NCBI GenBank assembly: GCA_026981635.1
Contig: JALSIF010000209.1
Location: 1-14,356, forward strand
Length of the DNA stretch: 14,356 nucleotides
Source of the DNA: JALSIF01 sp026981635 [NCBI: bacterium]
Lineage (GTDB): Bacteria; 4484-113; JALSIF01
Direction: 5' to 3'
Below are positions 1 through 8,194 of the stretch, piece after piece. Made by a program: the position numbers and the translations under genes. Positions within the stretch are counted from its first letter, which is position 1; the number at the start of each line of letters is the position of its first letter. A model generated the notes under the pieces. That model did not search any database and was not told the origin of the DNA. It was given only the letters and a program-made list of their open reading frames with translations.

Positions 1-57
1 TCACTTTTAGCTGCCCACTCTAGGCTCAGCCCATCCCAAAAGGTGGAGGCGACAGAA

Positions 58-1071
58 GTGAGACTGAAAAGCATGTCTAACAGACTCTCTGGGGCTTGGG
101 CGGTGCGGCCGGCGATGCTGGCCTCCTTGCTGGTGGTGCTGATGGCGGGAGCGGTGCTGAGTCAGGTCAAGGTTGACCCCAACCTGCCCCGCTACACCAA
201 GGGACCGAGCCTCACTGGCAACCTCTCTGCGGTGGGCTCTGACACCATGAACAACCTGATGACCTACTGGGGGGAGGGCTTCCAGAAGCTCTACCCAGGG
301 GTCAACATCCAGGTTGAGGGCAAGGGCAGCTCCACCGCCCCGCCGGCGCTCATCTCCGGCACCGCCCAGCTTGGGCCCATGAGCCGCAAGATGAAGCGGG
401 AGGAGGTAAACGCATTTGAAAAGCGCTTCGGCTACCCGCCCACCCGGGTGATCGTGGCCATTGATACTCTGGCTGTATACGTGAACAAGGACAACCCCCT
501 GGGGTGCCTCTCCCTGTCCGAGCTTGACGCCATCTTCTCCAGCACCAGAAAGCTGGGCTGGCCGGAAGAGATCACCACCTGGGACCAGCTCGGCCTAGGG
601 GGGAAGTTTGACGGCCAACGCATCAGCCTCTACGGTAGAAACTCGGTCTCCGGCACCTACGGATTTTTTAAGGAAAAAGCCTTAAATGGTGGTGATTTCA
701 AGAACACGGTGAAGGAGCAGCCTGGCTCGGCCAGCGTGGTGCAGGGGGTGAGCCAGGACCTCTTCGGCATCGGCTATAGCGGCATCGGCTACAAGACCAG
801 CGGGGTTAAGGTGCTGGCCATCGCCAAAAAGAAGGGGGGCAAGTGCTACCTGCCCACGGTGGAGAACGCCCTCTCCGGCAGGTATCCCCTCGCCCGGCCG
901 CTGCAGATCTATGTGAACAAGAACCCCAACCGGGACTGGGACCCGCTGATAAAGGAGTTTCTCCGCTACGCCCTCTCCTACGAGGGGCAGGAGATGGTAA
1001 TCAAGGCGGGCTACTTCCCCCTGCCCGCCAAGGAGGTGAAGAAGCAGCTTGAGGCGCTGGGCCTCAAGTAA
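58..1071 (+). CDS. pstS: PstS, periplasmic phosphate-binding protein
   Basis: This is the substrate-binding protein of the high-affinity phosphate ABC transporter; it captures phosphate in the periplasm and delivers it to PstC/PstA. A signal peptide is visible: a basic start, then a hydrophobic run (AMLASLLVVLMAGAVLS) and a likely cleavage near LSQ. There is no lipobox cysteine, so it should be soluble. Family signatures are AVGSDTM, then GKGSSTAPPAL, SRKM, GRNSVSGTYGFFKE and GIGYSGIGY, which form the phosphate-binding loops. I chose the GTG at 58 (337 residues) because GGAGG at 45-49 lies 8 nt upstream. In-frame alternatives are GTG at 43 and ATG at 73, neither with a good ribosome site. It is the first gene of pstSCAB, with pstC starting 11 nt after the stop. 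The family assignment is firm; the exact start is not. Confidence 0.93.
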   Translation: MRLKSMSNRLSGAWAVRPAMLASLLVVLMAGAVLSQVKVDPNLPRYTKGPSLTGNLSAVGSDTMNNLMTYWGEGFQKLYPGVNIQVEGKGSSTAPPALISGTAQLGPMSRKMKREEVNAFEKRFGYPPTRVIVAIDTLAVYVNKDNPLGCLSLSELDAIFSSTRKLGWPEEITTWDQLGLGGKFDGQRISLYGRNSVSGTYGFFKEKALNGGDFKNTVKEQPGSASVVQGVSQDLFGIGYSGIGYKTSGVKVLAIAKKKGGKCYLPTVENALSGRYPLARPLQIYVNKNPNRDWDPLIKEFLRYALSYEGQEMVIKAGYFPLPAKEVKKQLEALGLK

Positions 1072-1082
1072 GGGCCACAGTC

Positions 1083-3425
1083 ATGGATGACCCCATCAAG
1101 CGGGCGAGCGGTCCCCCCGGGCTAAGCCCCTGGGAGAGGCGCAAGGACCGCCTCGCCCGCCTGGTGATTGAGGGCGGGGCGCTGGTCATTATCCTTGCCG
1201 TCCTGCTCATCTTTTTCTATCTACTAAAGGAGGCCTTCCCCCTCTTTCGTGAGGGAAAGGTGAGCCTGGTCGCTGAGGTAAGGCCGGAGGATGCCAACGC
1301 CACCCTGGGCGTAGTGGTAATGGACGACTATCAGAAGCTGGCCCTCAGGGTGACCAGGGTTGGGCTGGTTGAGACGCTGGCCCTAGACCGGAACCAGCAA
1401 GTCCCCCCACCCTTCCCGCTGGAGCTTGCGGGAGAGGTGGTGGCGGCAGGCTTTAACCCCTTCTCTGACCTGCTTGCGGCAGCCGACGGGGAGGGGAACG
1501 TGGCCCTCATCAGAATCGGCTGGCGGAGCCGGCTTGACCCCGAAAGGGGCAGGCTGGTTGAGCCGCAGTATGAGCGGCTGGCCGACTTTACCCTGGCGGT
1601 CTCCCACCCGCCCATCGCCCGGCTGGCGGTGGGCGGGGGAGAGGAGGAGCCCTGGGTTGCCGCGGTGGACAGCGCCGGCACGCTCTACCTGGCCAAGCTT
1701 AGCTCGGGCCTCTTCGGAAGCGAGGTGGTCCATTACGACCTGTCCGGGGAGGTTGGGCGGGTGGCCGGCCCGCTAGCCATCTCCCCCCGGGGAGACCGGC
1801 TGTTTGCCCTGGAGGGGAGCAGGGAGCTGGTGGCGGTAAGGCTTGGAGAGGAGCCCCGGGTGGAGAGCCGGGCCACCCACCCCGCCCCGGTCACCTCCCT
1901 GGCGGTCACGGTGGGCGGGGGAAGCCTGATGGTGGGGGACAGGCTGGGCCGTCTCTCCCGCTACCTGACGATCCGCCAGGTCAGGGTGACCAACGGAAGC
2001 TCTAGTCCCATCACCGTCCACGGGACCGTGCTTCATCCGGGGGAGAGCGCCGAGTTCATTGACCAGGAGATCGCCAAGTTCGTCAAAGGCATCCCGGGGG
2101 TGGAGCTTTCCCCGGCCGACTTCAAGCTCTACCGGGTGGGGGAGGAGTTTCCCCACCTTAACTCGGGGGTGGCAAGCATCATCCCTAGCCCCGCCTCGCG
2201 CCTGTTTGTCGCCTTTGGCGAGGGGGGCGAGGGGGTGATGAGCCACGCCACCTCGGGCAAGGAGGTTGCCCGCATAAAGAGTCTGCCCGGGCCGCCGGCG
2301 GCGGGGGTGATCAACGGTAAAGAGAGCGGCCTGCTGGTGATGGACCGGCGGGGCAGGCTCATCCTCCACCACCTTGACCCGGGCCACCCGGAGACCACCC
2401 TACGCACCCTGTTTGGCAAGGTCTGGTATGAGGGCTACACCCGGCCGGAGTGGGTCTGGCAGTCCACTGGAGGCACCGACGAGTTTGAGGCCAAGCTCTC
2501 CCTGCTACCGCTCATCTTCGGTACCATGAAGGGAGCACTCTACGCCCTGCTCTTTGCCCTGCCGGTGGCTCTGTTTGGCGCCCTCTACCTGTCGCAACTT
2601 GCTCCCCAGTGGCTCAAGCACCTGTTTAAACCGCTCATTGAGCTTATGACCGCCCTGCCCACCGTGGTGGTGGGTTTTCTGGCCGGTCTGTGGCTGGCCC
2701 CGCTGGTGGCCAAGAACCTGGTGGGGACGCTGATCATCTTTCCCCTGGTCCCCCTCGCTCTGATCGCCTTCATTCCCCTGGTCAACCTGATCCCCCCCCG
2801 CATCAGGGTAAGGCTCCCCCAGGGATGGGAGCTTCTACCCATTACCGTGATCGCTCTCACTGCGGTGTGGGTGGCCCTTAAGGTAGGGCCGCTGGTGGAG
2901 GCAAATCTCTTTGGCGGGGATGTGAAGCTCTGGCTCTACCAGAAGCTGGGCATGGTCTACGATCCCAGAAACGCTCTCATCGTAGGGATGGCGATGGGGT
3001 TTGCGGTAATCCCCATCATCTTCTCCCTGGCCGAGGACGCCCTTAGCGCAGTGCCCAAGCAGCTCATCAGCGGGGCGATGGCGCTGGGGGCCACCCGCTG
3101 GCAGACCGCCTGGCGGGTGGTGCTGCCGGCCGCCCTGCCGGGGGTGTTTGCGGCGGTGATGCTGGGCTTTGGTCGGGCGGTGGGGGAAACCATGATTGTC
3201 CTCATGGCTACTGGGAATACCCCCATCATTGACCTCTCCCCCTTCAACGGATTTAGAACCCTGTCGGCAAACATTGCGGTGGAGGTCCCTGAGGCGCCGG
3301 TGGGGGGGACCCTTTATCGGGTGCTCTTCCTCTCCGGCCTCATCCTCTTTCTCTTCACCTTCGTCATCAATCTGATCGCCAACGAGCTGGCCTCCCGCTT
3401 CCGGGCCCGCTACGGGAGGTTCTAG
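1083..3425 (+). CDS. pstC: PstC, phosphate ABC transporter permease (large form)
   Basis: This is one of the two inner-membrane channel subunits for phosphate uptake. At 780 residues it is far longer than the roughly 300-residue E. coli form. Order of parts: a basic cytoplasmic start (KDRLARL), one membrane helix near residues 29-47, a periplasmic domain of about 400 residues with beta-propeller-like repeats ending LDPGHPETTLRTLFGK, the conserved YEGYTRPEWVWQST linker, then a multi-helix permease domain from about residue 470. The EAA-type loop that contacts PstB reads ISGAMALGATRWQTAWRVVL. The layout matches the long PstC known from Pseudomonas-type transporters. Residues about 297-357 look like an extra module within the propeller (see findings). 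The ribosome site is weak (AAGGG about 10 nt upstream), consistent with coupling to pstS. pstA follows after 2 nt. Confidence 0.93.
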   Translation: MDDPIKRASGPPGLSPWERRKDRLARLVIEGGALVIILAVLLIFFYLLKEAFPLFREGKVSLVAEVRPEDANATLGVVVMDDYQKLALRVTRVGLVETLALDRNQQVPPPFPLELAGEVVAAGFNPFSDLLAAADGEGNVALIRIGWRSRLDPERGRLVEPQYERLADFTLAVSHPPIARLAVGGGEEEPWVAAVDSAGTLYLAKLSSGLFGSEVVHYDLSGEVGRVAGPLAISPRGDRLFALEGSRELVAVRLGEEPRVESRATHPAPVTSLAVTVGGGSLMVGDRLGRLSRYLTIRQVRVTNGSSSPITVHGTVLHPGESAEFIDQEIAKFVKGIPGVELSPADFKLYRVGEEFPHLNSGVASIIPSPASRLFVAFGEGGEGVMSHATSGKEVARIKSLPGPPAAGVINGKESGLLVMDRRGRLILHHLDPGHPETTLRTLFGKVWYEGYTRPEWVWQSTGGTDEFEAKLSLLPLIFGTMKGALYALLFALPVALFGALYLSQLAPQWLKHLFKPLIELMTALPTVVVGFLAGLWLAPLVAKNLVGTLIIFPLVPLALIAFIPLVNLIPPRIRVRLPQGWELLPITVIALTAVWVALKVGPLVEANLFGGDVKLWLYQKLGMVYDPRNALIVGMAMGFAVIPIIFSLAEDALSAVPKQLISGAMALGATRWQTAWRVVLPAALPGVFAAVMLGFGRAVGETMIVLMATGNTPIIDLSPFNGFRTLSANIAVEVPEAPVGGTLYRVLFLSGLILFLFTFVINLIANELASRFRARYGRF

Positions 3426-3427
3426 CG

Positions 3428-5161
3428 ATGGGCTGGTGGAAGACATTGGGGTCCAAGGCAGGGATAGCAGGCAAAAGCAGCCCCTCACCAGCGGGAGAGG
3501 GGAACAGCGAGCTTAGCCTGGCCAGGCGGCGAAACCTTCCCGCCGTGTGGCTTTGTGGCCTGTTTACCATCCTCTCGGTGGGGATGGTGCTGGGGGTGCT
3601 CCTGCTCATCGCCTGGCACGCCTTCGGTTACTACTGGCCCAGGCCCATCATGGATATAACCGTAAGGTCAGAGGATGGGGAAAAGCGCTTTTACGGCATC
3701 GTCGTGGGCCACCAGACCGGCATCAACCCGGCCGACCCCACCAAGCGGCTCAGCCAGACCCGCCTCAGGCTGGCCAACCGCGACCTGGTGGAAAGCGAGT
3801 TCATTTGGGTGGAGGATGAGAAGCTAGCCATTAAACCTGCCCCGGCGACGGTTGGGGTGGTGGAGAGGACCGAGTATGGTGACGCCATCGGCAACCTGTT
3901 GGAGCTAAAGGTGGAAGGAGATCACCCCACCACCATCGCCCCCACCGACCCGCAGTTTCTCCCCCGGCTAAACGACGAGATCCGGAGGGTGAGGGAGCGT
4001 AAGGCAAAGATTAGGCGGCTGGAGCGCGAGCTGGCCTATCTGGTGGAACCTTTGCAAAAGCTCCATGCGGCGGCGGCCGCCATCCGGGCAAAGCCCGAGA
4101 TCTCCGACCGGGACCGCCAGAAGCTCACCGAGCTTGAGGGACGCATAAAGGAGCTGGAGCGGGATATCTCCCCAAGGCAGAGGGAGATGGAGGAGGAGCT
4201 GACCCGGCTCAGGCAGGGGGCCGAGCGGGCAACCCTCACCCTCGCCCTGGCCGACGGGCGGGAGGTGGAGATCCCCATCTGGAAGGTTATCCGGGTCTAC
4301 CTGCCCAACCAGATGAGCCTGCGGGAGAAGGTGGGCCACTACCTCAGCAAGCTGTGGGAGTTCTACACCACCGAGCCGCGGGAGGCCAACACCGAAGGGG
4401 GGATCTACCCAGCCATCGTGGGCACGGTGGTGCTGGTATTTCTCATGACTTTGGCGGTGGTGCCGCTGGGGGTGCTGGCGGCCATCTACCTCAGCGAGTA
4501 TGCCCGCCCCAACCTGTTTACCAAGCTGCTTCGCATCTCCATCAACAACCTGGCCGGGGTCCCCTCCATTGTGTTTGGCATGTTTGGCCTGGGCTTCTTC
4601 ATCTATACGGTGGGCGGCCTTATTGACCGCACCTTCTTTGCCGACCAGCTTCCCACCCCCACCTTCGGTACCGGCGGGGTGCTGTGGGCGGCTCTCACCC
4701 TTGCTCTGCTCACCATCCCGGTGGTGATCGTGGCGGCGGAGGAGAGCTTTGCCGCCATCCCCCAGGGGCTGAGGGAGGGGGCGCTGGCCCTGGGGTGTAC
4801 CAAGTGGCAGCTTCTGAGGCGGATCCTGCTGCCCAATGCCCTGCCGGGGATCCTCACCGGGGTCATCCTGGCGGTGGAGCGGGCGGCGGGGGAGGTGGCC
4901 CCGCTGATGCTGGTGGGGGTGGTAAAGCTTGCCCCCTCCCTGCCGGTGGACAGCTACCCACCCTACCTCCACCTGGAGCGCAAGTTCATGCACCTGGGCT
5001 TCCACATCTACGACGTGGGCTTCCAGTCGCCCAACGTGGAGGCGGCCCTGCCGGTGGTGTATCTGACTGCCTTTACCCTGATCGTGCTGGTGCTGCTGCT
5101 AAACGGGGTGGCCCTGTGGCTTAGAAACAGGCTGCGCAGGGAGCTGGGGGGCGAGGTGTAG
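3428..5161 (+). CDS. pstA: PstA, phosphate ABC transporter permease (large form)
   Basis: This is the second membrane subunit of the phosphate transporter, 577 residues against about 300 in the short family form. An N-terminal tail of about 36 residues carries a repeat-like peptide ([10 protein letters not shown]). A first membrane helix lies near residues 38-65. A periplasmic insert follows: a beta-rich part (RLRLANRDL), then a strong coiled coil at about residues 180-275 rich in E, R, K and L, then the conserved YLPNQM. The permease domain begins near residue 320 with [34 protein letters not shown], the EAA loop [20 protein letters not shown] and [20 protein letters not shown]. The ribosome site GGGAGG at 3414-3419 sits 8 nt before ATG. 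It overlaps nothing but is only 2 nt after pstC. The long PstA pairs with the long PstC, as in Pseudomonas-type systems. Confidence 0.93.
   Translation: MGWWKTLGSKAGIAGKSSPSPAGEGNSELSLARRRNLPAVWLCGLFTILSVGMVLGVLLLIAWHAFGYYWPRPIMDITVRSEDGEKRFYGIVVGHQTGINPADPTKRLSQTRLRLANRDLVESEFIWVEDEKLAIKPAPATVGVVERTEYGDAIGNLLELKVEGDHPTTIAPTDPQFLPRLNDEIRRVRERKAKIRRLERELAYLVEPLQKLHAAAAAIRAKPEISDRDRQKLTELEGRIKELERDISPRQREMEEELTRLRQGAERATLTLALADGREVEIPIWKVIRVYLPNQMSLREKVGHYLSKLWEFYTTEPREANTEGGIYPAIVGTVVLVFLMTLAVVPLGVLAAIYLSEYARPNLFTKLLRISINNLAGVPSIVFGMFGLGFFIYTVGGLIDRTFFADQLPTPTFGTGGVLWAALTLALLTIPVVIVAAEESFAAIPQGLREGALALGCTKWQLLRRILLPNALPGILTGVILAVERAAGEVAPLMLVGVVKLAPSLPVDSYPPYLHLERKFMHLGFHIYDVGFQSPNVEAALPVVYLTAFTLIVLVLLLNGVALWLRNRLRRELGGEV
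3481..3502 (+). repeat. GC-rich palindromic repeat in pstA N-terminus
   Basis: CCCCTC (3481-3486) pairs with GAGGGG (3497-3502), with inner CC/GG, forming a hairpin. It is read in frame as SPSPAGEG between the pstA start and its first membrane helix. It resembles dispersed CCCTC...GAGGG repeats of other genomes and the three or four similar sites in this window. Confidence 0.45.
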
Positions 5162-5169
5162 ATACTAAG

Positions 5170-6039
5170 ATGGGTAGCGGTGAACTGAGCATGGTGATGC
5201 CCGAAGAGGCGGTCCCCTACGCTGAGCGGCGCGAGGAGGAGGAGCTTACCTCCTCCCGCATCCTTCCCCCTGAGCTGGCCGAGGAAGAGATCGTGGTGGA
5301 GACCCGGGGGCTGAGCTTCTACTACGACGACCACCAGGTCCTCCACGACCTGTGGATCAAGTTCCCCAAGAACCGCATCACCGCCATCATCGGCCCCTCC
5401 GGCTGTGGCAAGTCAACCCTGATCCGCTGCCTAAACCGAATGAACGACGTGGTGGCGGGGGCGCGCATTGAAGGGGAGGTGCTGGTGGAGGGGGTTAACA
5501 TCTACCGCCCAGAGGTGGAGGTGGAAACGCTCAGGCGCAGGGTGGGGATGGTCTTCCAGAAGCCCAACCCCTTCCCCATGTCCATCTGGGAGAACGTCTC
5601 CTTCGGACCGCGCATCTCGGGCATCCGCGACCGGGCCAAGCTGGACGAGATCGTGGAGTGGGCCCTCAGGCAGGCCCATCTGTGGGACGAAGTGAAGGAC
5701 CGGCTGGATGACAACGCGATGGAGCTTTCCGGCGGCCAGCAGCAGCGCCTCTGTATCGCCCGCTGCCTGGCCAACCGGCCCGAGATCATCCTGTTTGACG
5801 AGCCGGCCAGCGCCCTTGACCCCATCTCCACCGCCCGCCTGGAGGAGACCATCCTGGAGCTGGCCAAGGACTACACCTGCATCATCGTCACCCACAACAT
5901 GCAGGAGGCGGCCCGCATCTCCGACTACACCGCCTTCCTCTACATGGGCCGGCTGATTGAGTTCAACACCACCAGCCAGCTCTTCAAGAAGCCCCGCGAG
6001 GCCCGCACCGAGGCCTATATCACCGGCCGCTTCGGCTAG
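5170..6039 (+). CDS. pstB: PstB, phosphate ABC transporter ATPase
   Basis: This is the cytoplasmic ATPase that powers phosphate import through PstC/PstA. It is 289 residues with all nucleotide-binding motifs intact: Walker A GPSGCGKS at 75-82, Q-loop in [16 protein letters not shown], signature LSGGQQQR from 186, Walker [14 protein letters not shown] from 206, and the switch histidine in THNMQ (H242). The PNPFP segment and the ITGRFG C-terminus are typical of PstB rather than of other ABC ATPases. The first 40 residues are an acidic extension of no recognisable function. In-frame ATGs at 5191 and 5197 could be the real start, since the nearest purine-rich site (GAGGTG) is about 12 nt from 5170. 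It is the last gene of the operon; no phoU follows. Confidence 0.95.
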   Translation: MGSGELSMVMPEEAVPYAERREEEELTSSRILPPELAEEEIVVETRGLSFYYDDHQVLHDLWIKFPKNRITAIIGPSGCGKSTLIRCLNRMNDVVAGARIEGEVLVEGVNIYRPEVEVETLRRRVGMVFQKPNPFPMSIWENVSFGPRISGIRDRAKLDEIVEWALRQAHLWDEVKDRLDDNAMELSGGQQQRLCIARCLANRPEIILFDEPASALDPISTARLEETILELAKDYTCIIVTHNMQEAARISDYTAFLYMGRLIEFNTTSQLFKKPREARTEAYITGRFG

Positions 6040-6058
6040 CCCGGGAAGCGGGCGAGCC
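6034..6058 (+). terminator. Hairpin at the end of the pst operon
   Basis: GGCT then GCCCG (6034-6043) pairs with CGGGC then AGCC (6049-6058) around a GGAAG loop, with one A-G mismatch in the stem. It overlaps the pstB stop codon. The downstream bases TACTCTCTC are only mildly U-rich, so this is a weak intrinsic terminator or a 3'-end stabilising hairpin. Confidence 0.5.
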
Positions 6059-6081
6059 TACTCTCTCGGGCCCTGGCGGTA

Positions 6082-6087
6082 TATGCT
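6082..6087 (+). promoter_or_regulatory. Candidate -10 box of uvrD-like gene
   Basis: TATGCT lies within TATATGCT, 9 nt before the ATG at 6097. The AGGAG at 6091-6095 is only 1 nt from the start codon, too close for a normal ribosome site. The spacing to the start codon equals that at lpxC (10562-10567), suggesting a start-proximal promoter and a leaderless or nearly leaderless mRNA. No clear -35 box is seen. Confidence 0.4.
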
Positions 6088-6096
6088 GTTAGGAGA

Positions 6097-8181
6097 ATGG
6101 ACGAAGGCACCATAAGGCCCCTTGACTCCTCTCTTCCTGCCCTCTCAGGGGAAGGGGAGACGAACGAGCTCATCGTCCTCCCGCGGCTGGGCGAGGAGCA
6201 GGCCCAGCGGCTGGAGATTGACTTTAAAAGCGAGCTTAACGAGCAGCAGTATGCAGCGGTGACCAGCCCGGGGGGCTACAACCTGGTGCTGGCGGGGGCG
6301 GGAACCGGCAAGACCCGGGTGATCACCTATCGGGTGGCCTGGCTGATCAGCCAGGGGGTCCCCCCCAGCGCCATCCTGCTTGCCACCTTCACCAACAAGG
6401 CGGCCGAGGAGATGGTGCTTCGGGTGGAGCGGCTGCTGGGGGGAAGGCTAAGGGGAATCATGGCGGGCACCTTCCACTCCATCGCTGCCCGCCTGCTTAG
6501 GCGCTACGGGGAGCTGATCGGCTACCGGCCCGACTACACCATCCTGGACGAGACCGACCAGGTAAGCCTCCTGCGGCGGGTGCGCGAGGAGGTGGCCAGC
6601 CGGGAGAGCGCCCGCTTCCTCCCCCGGCCCAAGTCCCTCATCACCCTCTTCTCCTACGCCATCAACACCCAAAAGAGCCTGGAGCAGGCGGTGGAGGAGA
6701 AGCTCAGCGCCGACCAGCTCACCAACCTGGCCCTGATTGAGGCAATCTTTGACCGCTACCGGGAGGTCAAGCGGGAGCAGAACCTGATGGACTTTGACGA
6801 CCTGCTGGTGAATATCCTTCGCCTGCTTACCGAGCACCCGAAGGTGAGGCAGGCGCTGGCGGAGCGCTTCCAGCATGTGCTGGTGGACGAGTATCAGGAT
6901 GTAAACCTCCTCCAGGCGGAGATGGTGGAGCACCTCTCCAGCGTACACGGCAACCTGTTTGTGGTGGGGGACGACGCCCAGTCCATCTACGGCTTTCGGG
7001 GAGCCGACTACACCCGCATCCAGTCCTTCCCCGACCGCTTCCCCGAGGTGACCATCTATAAGCTTGAGCGAAACTACCGCTCCCTCTCCCCCATCCTCAA
7101 CCTGGCCAACGCGGTGATGGAGAGGTCGCTTTTTCGCCGCAGTGAACTTAGCAAGGTGCTCTTTGCCCACCGGCGTGAGGAGGGGGAGAAGCCGGTGCTC
7201 ATCACGGTGGACGACGAGCACGACCAGGCGGAACTGGTGGCGATGATGATCCTTCGCAAGCTAAACGAGGAAAGCCTTGCTCCCCGCGACATCGCCGTCC
7301 TCTATCGCAGCCACCGCTACAGCCAGGAGCTGGAGGTGGAGCTTACTCGCCTGGGCATCCCCTACACCATCCGGGGCGGCCTCAGGTTCATGGAGCGGGC
7401 CCACATCAAGGACACCCTGGCCTTCCTCAACTTCCTCCACAACCCCCGCGACACGGTGAGCCTGGCCCGCATGCTGGAGATGGTCCCTGGAGTGGGGGTA
7501 AAGACCGTAAACCGCATCGCCGGCCTGATTCTCAGGAGCGATGACCCCTTCACCGAGTTCATTGAGCGGGGCTGGCAGGAGGGAAGCTCCAGGGCGAGGG
7601 AGGGGCTCAGGCAGGTGAGGGACCTTCTGATCCAGCTTAGGGAGATGGGGGAGAGGGGGGAGCGGCCGGGCAGGCTCATCGGCCACGTGCTTGACGAGTA
7701 CTACTTGGAGGCGCTCAAGCTTCGCTACCCCAACTGGCGGGAGCGGGCGGGGGACGTGGAGCAGCTGGCCATCTTTGCCGCTCGCTTTGAGAATCTGGCC
7801 CAGTTCCTCCACGAGATCGCCCTCCACATGGGGTTTGCCGCCGAGCAGGTGGTCCAGGGGCCGGAGCCGGACACCGAGGGGAGGGTTACCCTCTCCACCA
7901 TTCACCAGGCCAAGGGGCTGGAGTGGAGAGTGGTGTTTATCGTTAGCGTCAACGACCAGGTCATCCCCCACATCTACACGGTGGGCGACCCCTACGCCCA
8001 CGAGGAGGAACGACGGCTGCTCTACGTGGCCATCACCCGGGCCAAGGATGAGCTCTACCTCATTGCCCCGAGCCGCCGCCTCACCCAGAACGACGATCTC
8101 TATTTGCTCAGACCCAGTCCCTTCATCAAGGAGATCCCCCGCTCCATCCTGCGGAGGGCGCGGGTAAGCTGGGAAAGCTAG
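6097..8181 (+). CDS. UvrD/PcrA/Rep-type superfamily 1 DNA helicase
   Basis: This is an ATP-dependent 3'-5' DNA helicase of the UvrD/PcrA/Rep group, acting in repair and replication restart. All SF1A motifs are present: Q-motif LNEQQYAAV, motif I GAGTGKTR (67-74), Ia ATFTNKAAEEM, GTFHSIAARLL, II VDEYQD (263-268), III GDDAQSIYGFRGAD (291-304), IV LERNYRS, V STIHQAKGLEW and VI RRLLYVAITRAKDEL. At 694 residues it is near Rep (673) and UvrD (720). The tail after motif VI is short (about 40 residues), so the C-terminal Tudor-like extension of PcrA seems absent. The first 45 residues precede the family core and hold the repeat-like peptide LPALSGEGE; no in-frame start codon lies between. UvrD, PcrA and Rep cannot be told apart here, so no symbol is given. 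It is convergent with ffh. Confidence 0.92.
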   Translation: MDEGTIRPLDSSLPALSGEGETNELIVLPRLGEEQAQRLEIDFKSELNEQQYAAVTSPGGYNLVLAGAGTGKTRVITYRVAWLISQGVPPSAILLATFTNKAAEEMVLRVERLLGGRLRGIMAGTFHSIAARLLRRYGELIGYRPDYTILDETDQVSLLRRVREEVASRESARFLPRPKSLITLFSYAINTQKSLEQAVEEKLSADQLTNLALIEAIFDRYREVKREQNLMDFDDLLVNILRLLTEHPKVRQALAERFQHVLVDEYQDVNLLQAEMVEHLSSVHGNLFVVGDDAQSIYGFRGADYTRIQSFPDRFPEVTIYKLERNYRSLSPILNLANAVMERSLFRRSELSKVLFAHRREEGEKPVLITVDDEHDQAELVAMMILRKLNEESLAPRDIAVLYRSHRYSQELEVELTRLGIPYTIRGGLRFMERAHIKDTLAFLNFLHNPRDTVSLARMLEMVPGVGVKTVNRIAGLILRSDDPFTEFIERGWQEGSSRAREGLRQVRDLLIQLREMGERGERPGRLIGHVLDEYYLEALKLRYPNWRERAGDVEQLAIFAARFENLAQFLHEIALHMGFAAEQVVQGPEPDTEGRVTLSTIHQAKGLEWRVVFIVSVNDQVIPHIYTVGDPYAHEEERRLLYVAITRAKDELYLIAPSRRLTQNDDLYLLRPSPFIKEIPRSILRRARVSWES
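6133..6157 (+). repeat. GC-rich palindromic repeat in helicase N-terminus
   Basis: CTTC (6133-6136) and CCC (6140-6142) pair with GGG (6148-6150) and GAAG (6151-6154), followed by GGG. It is read in frame as LPALSGEG ahead of the helicase core. It is related to the pstA site by the shared SS...GEG...EL peptide pattern in the same reading frame. Confidence 0.4.
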
Positions 8182-8194
8182 CCGGCCGTCTAGC
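8177..8194. terminator. Short inverted repeat between convergent uvrD-like gene and ffh
   Basis: GCTAG (8177-8181) and CTAGC (8190-8194) form a perfect inverted repeat spanning both stop codons, with the inner palindrome CGGCCG between. It is symmetric and so could serve both strands, but it has no T-run on either side. A bidirectional end signal is plausible but weakly supported. Confidence 0.3.

Noticed and set aside
1-57. Possible promoter or Pho box before pstS (TAGGCT at 21-26)
   Set aside because: Too little upstream sequence is present to judge a -35 or Pho box; a single weak hexamer is not enough.
1119-1142. Possible further repeat copy at the start of pstC (GGGCTAAGCCC, then CTGGGAGAGG)
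   Set aside because: It partly resembles the CCCTC/GAGGG repeats, but the reading frame gives LSPWERRKD without GEG and leads straight into the normal KDRLAR start of long PstC, so I leave it as chance.
2835-3488. Open frame of 217 codons on the minus strand over the pstC/pstA junction
   Set aside because: It is antisense to conserved PstC permease motifs, with low-complexity composition and no motif.
3968-5005. Long open frame (345 codons) on the minus strand opposite pstA
   Set aside because: It mirrors the GC-rich third-position bias of pstA; the protein is a His/Gln/Gly/Pro-rich shadow with no family motif, and pstA is unmistakable.
7261-8001. Open frame of 246 codons opposite the helicase
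   Set aside because: It is antisense to helicase motifs V and VI; the composition is that of a shadow frame.
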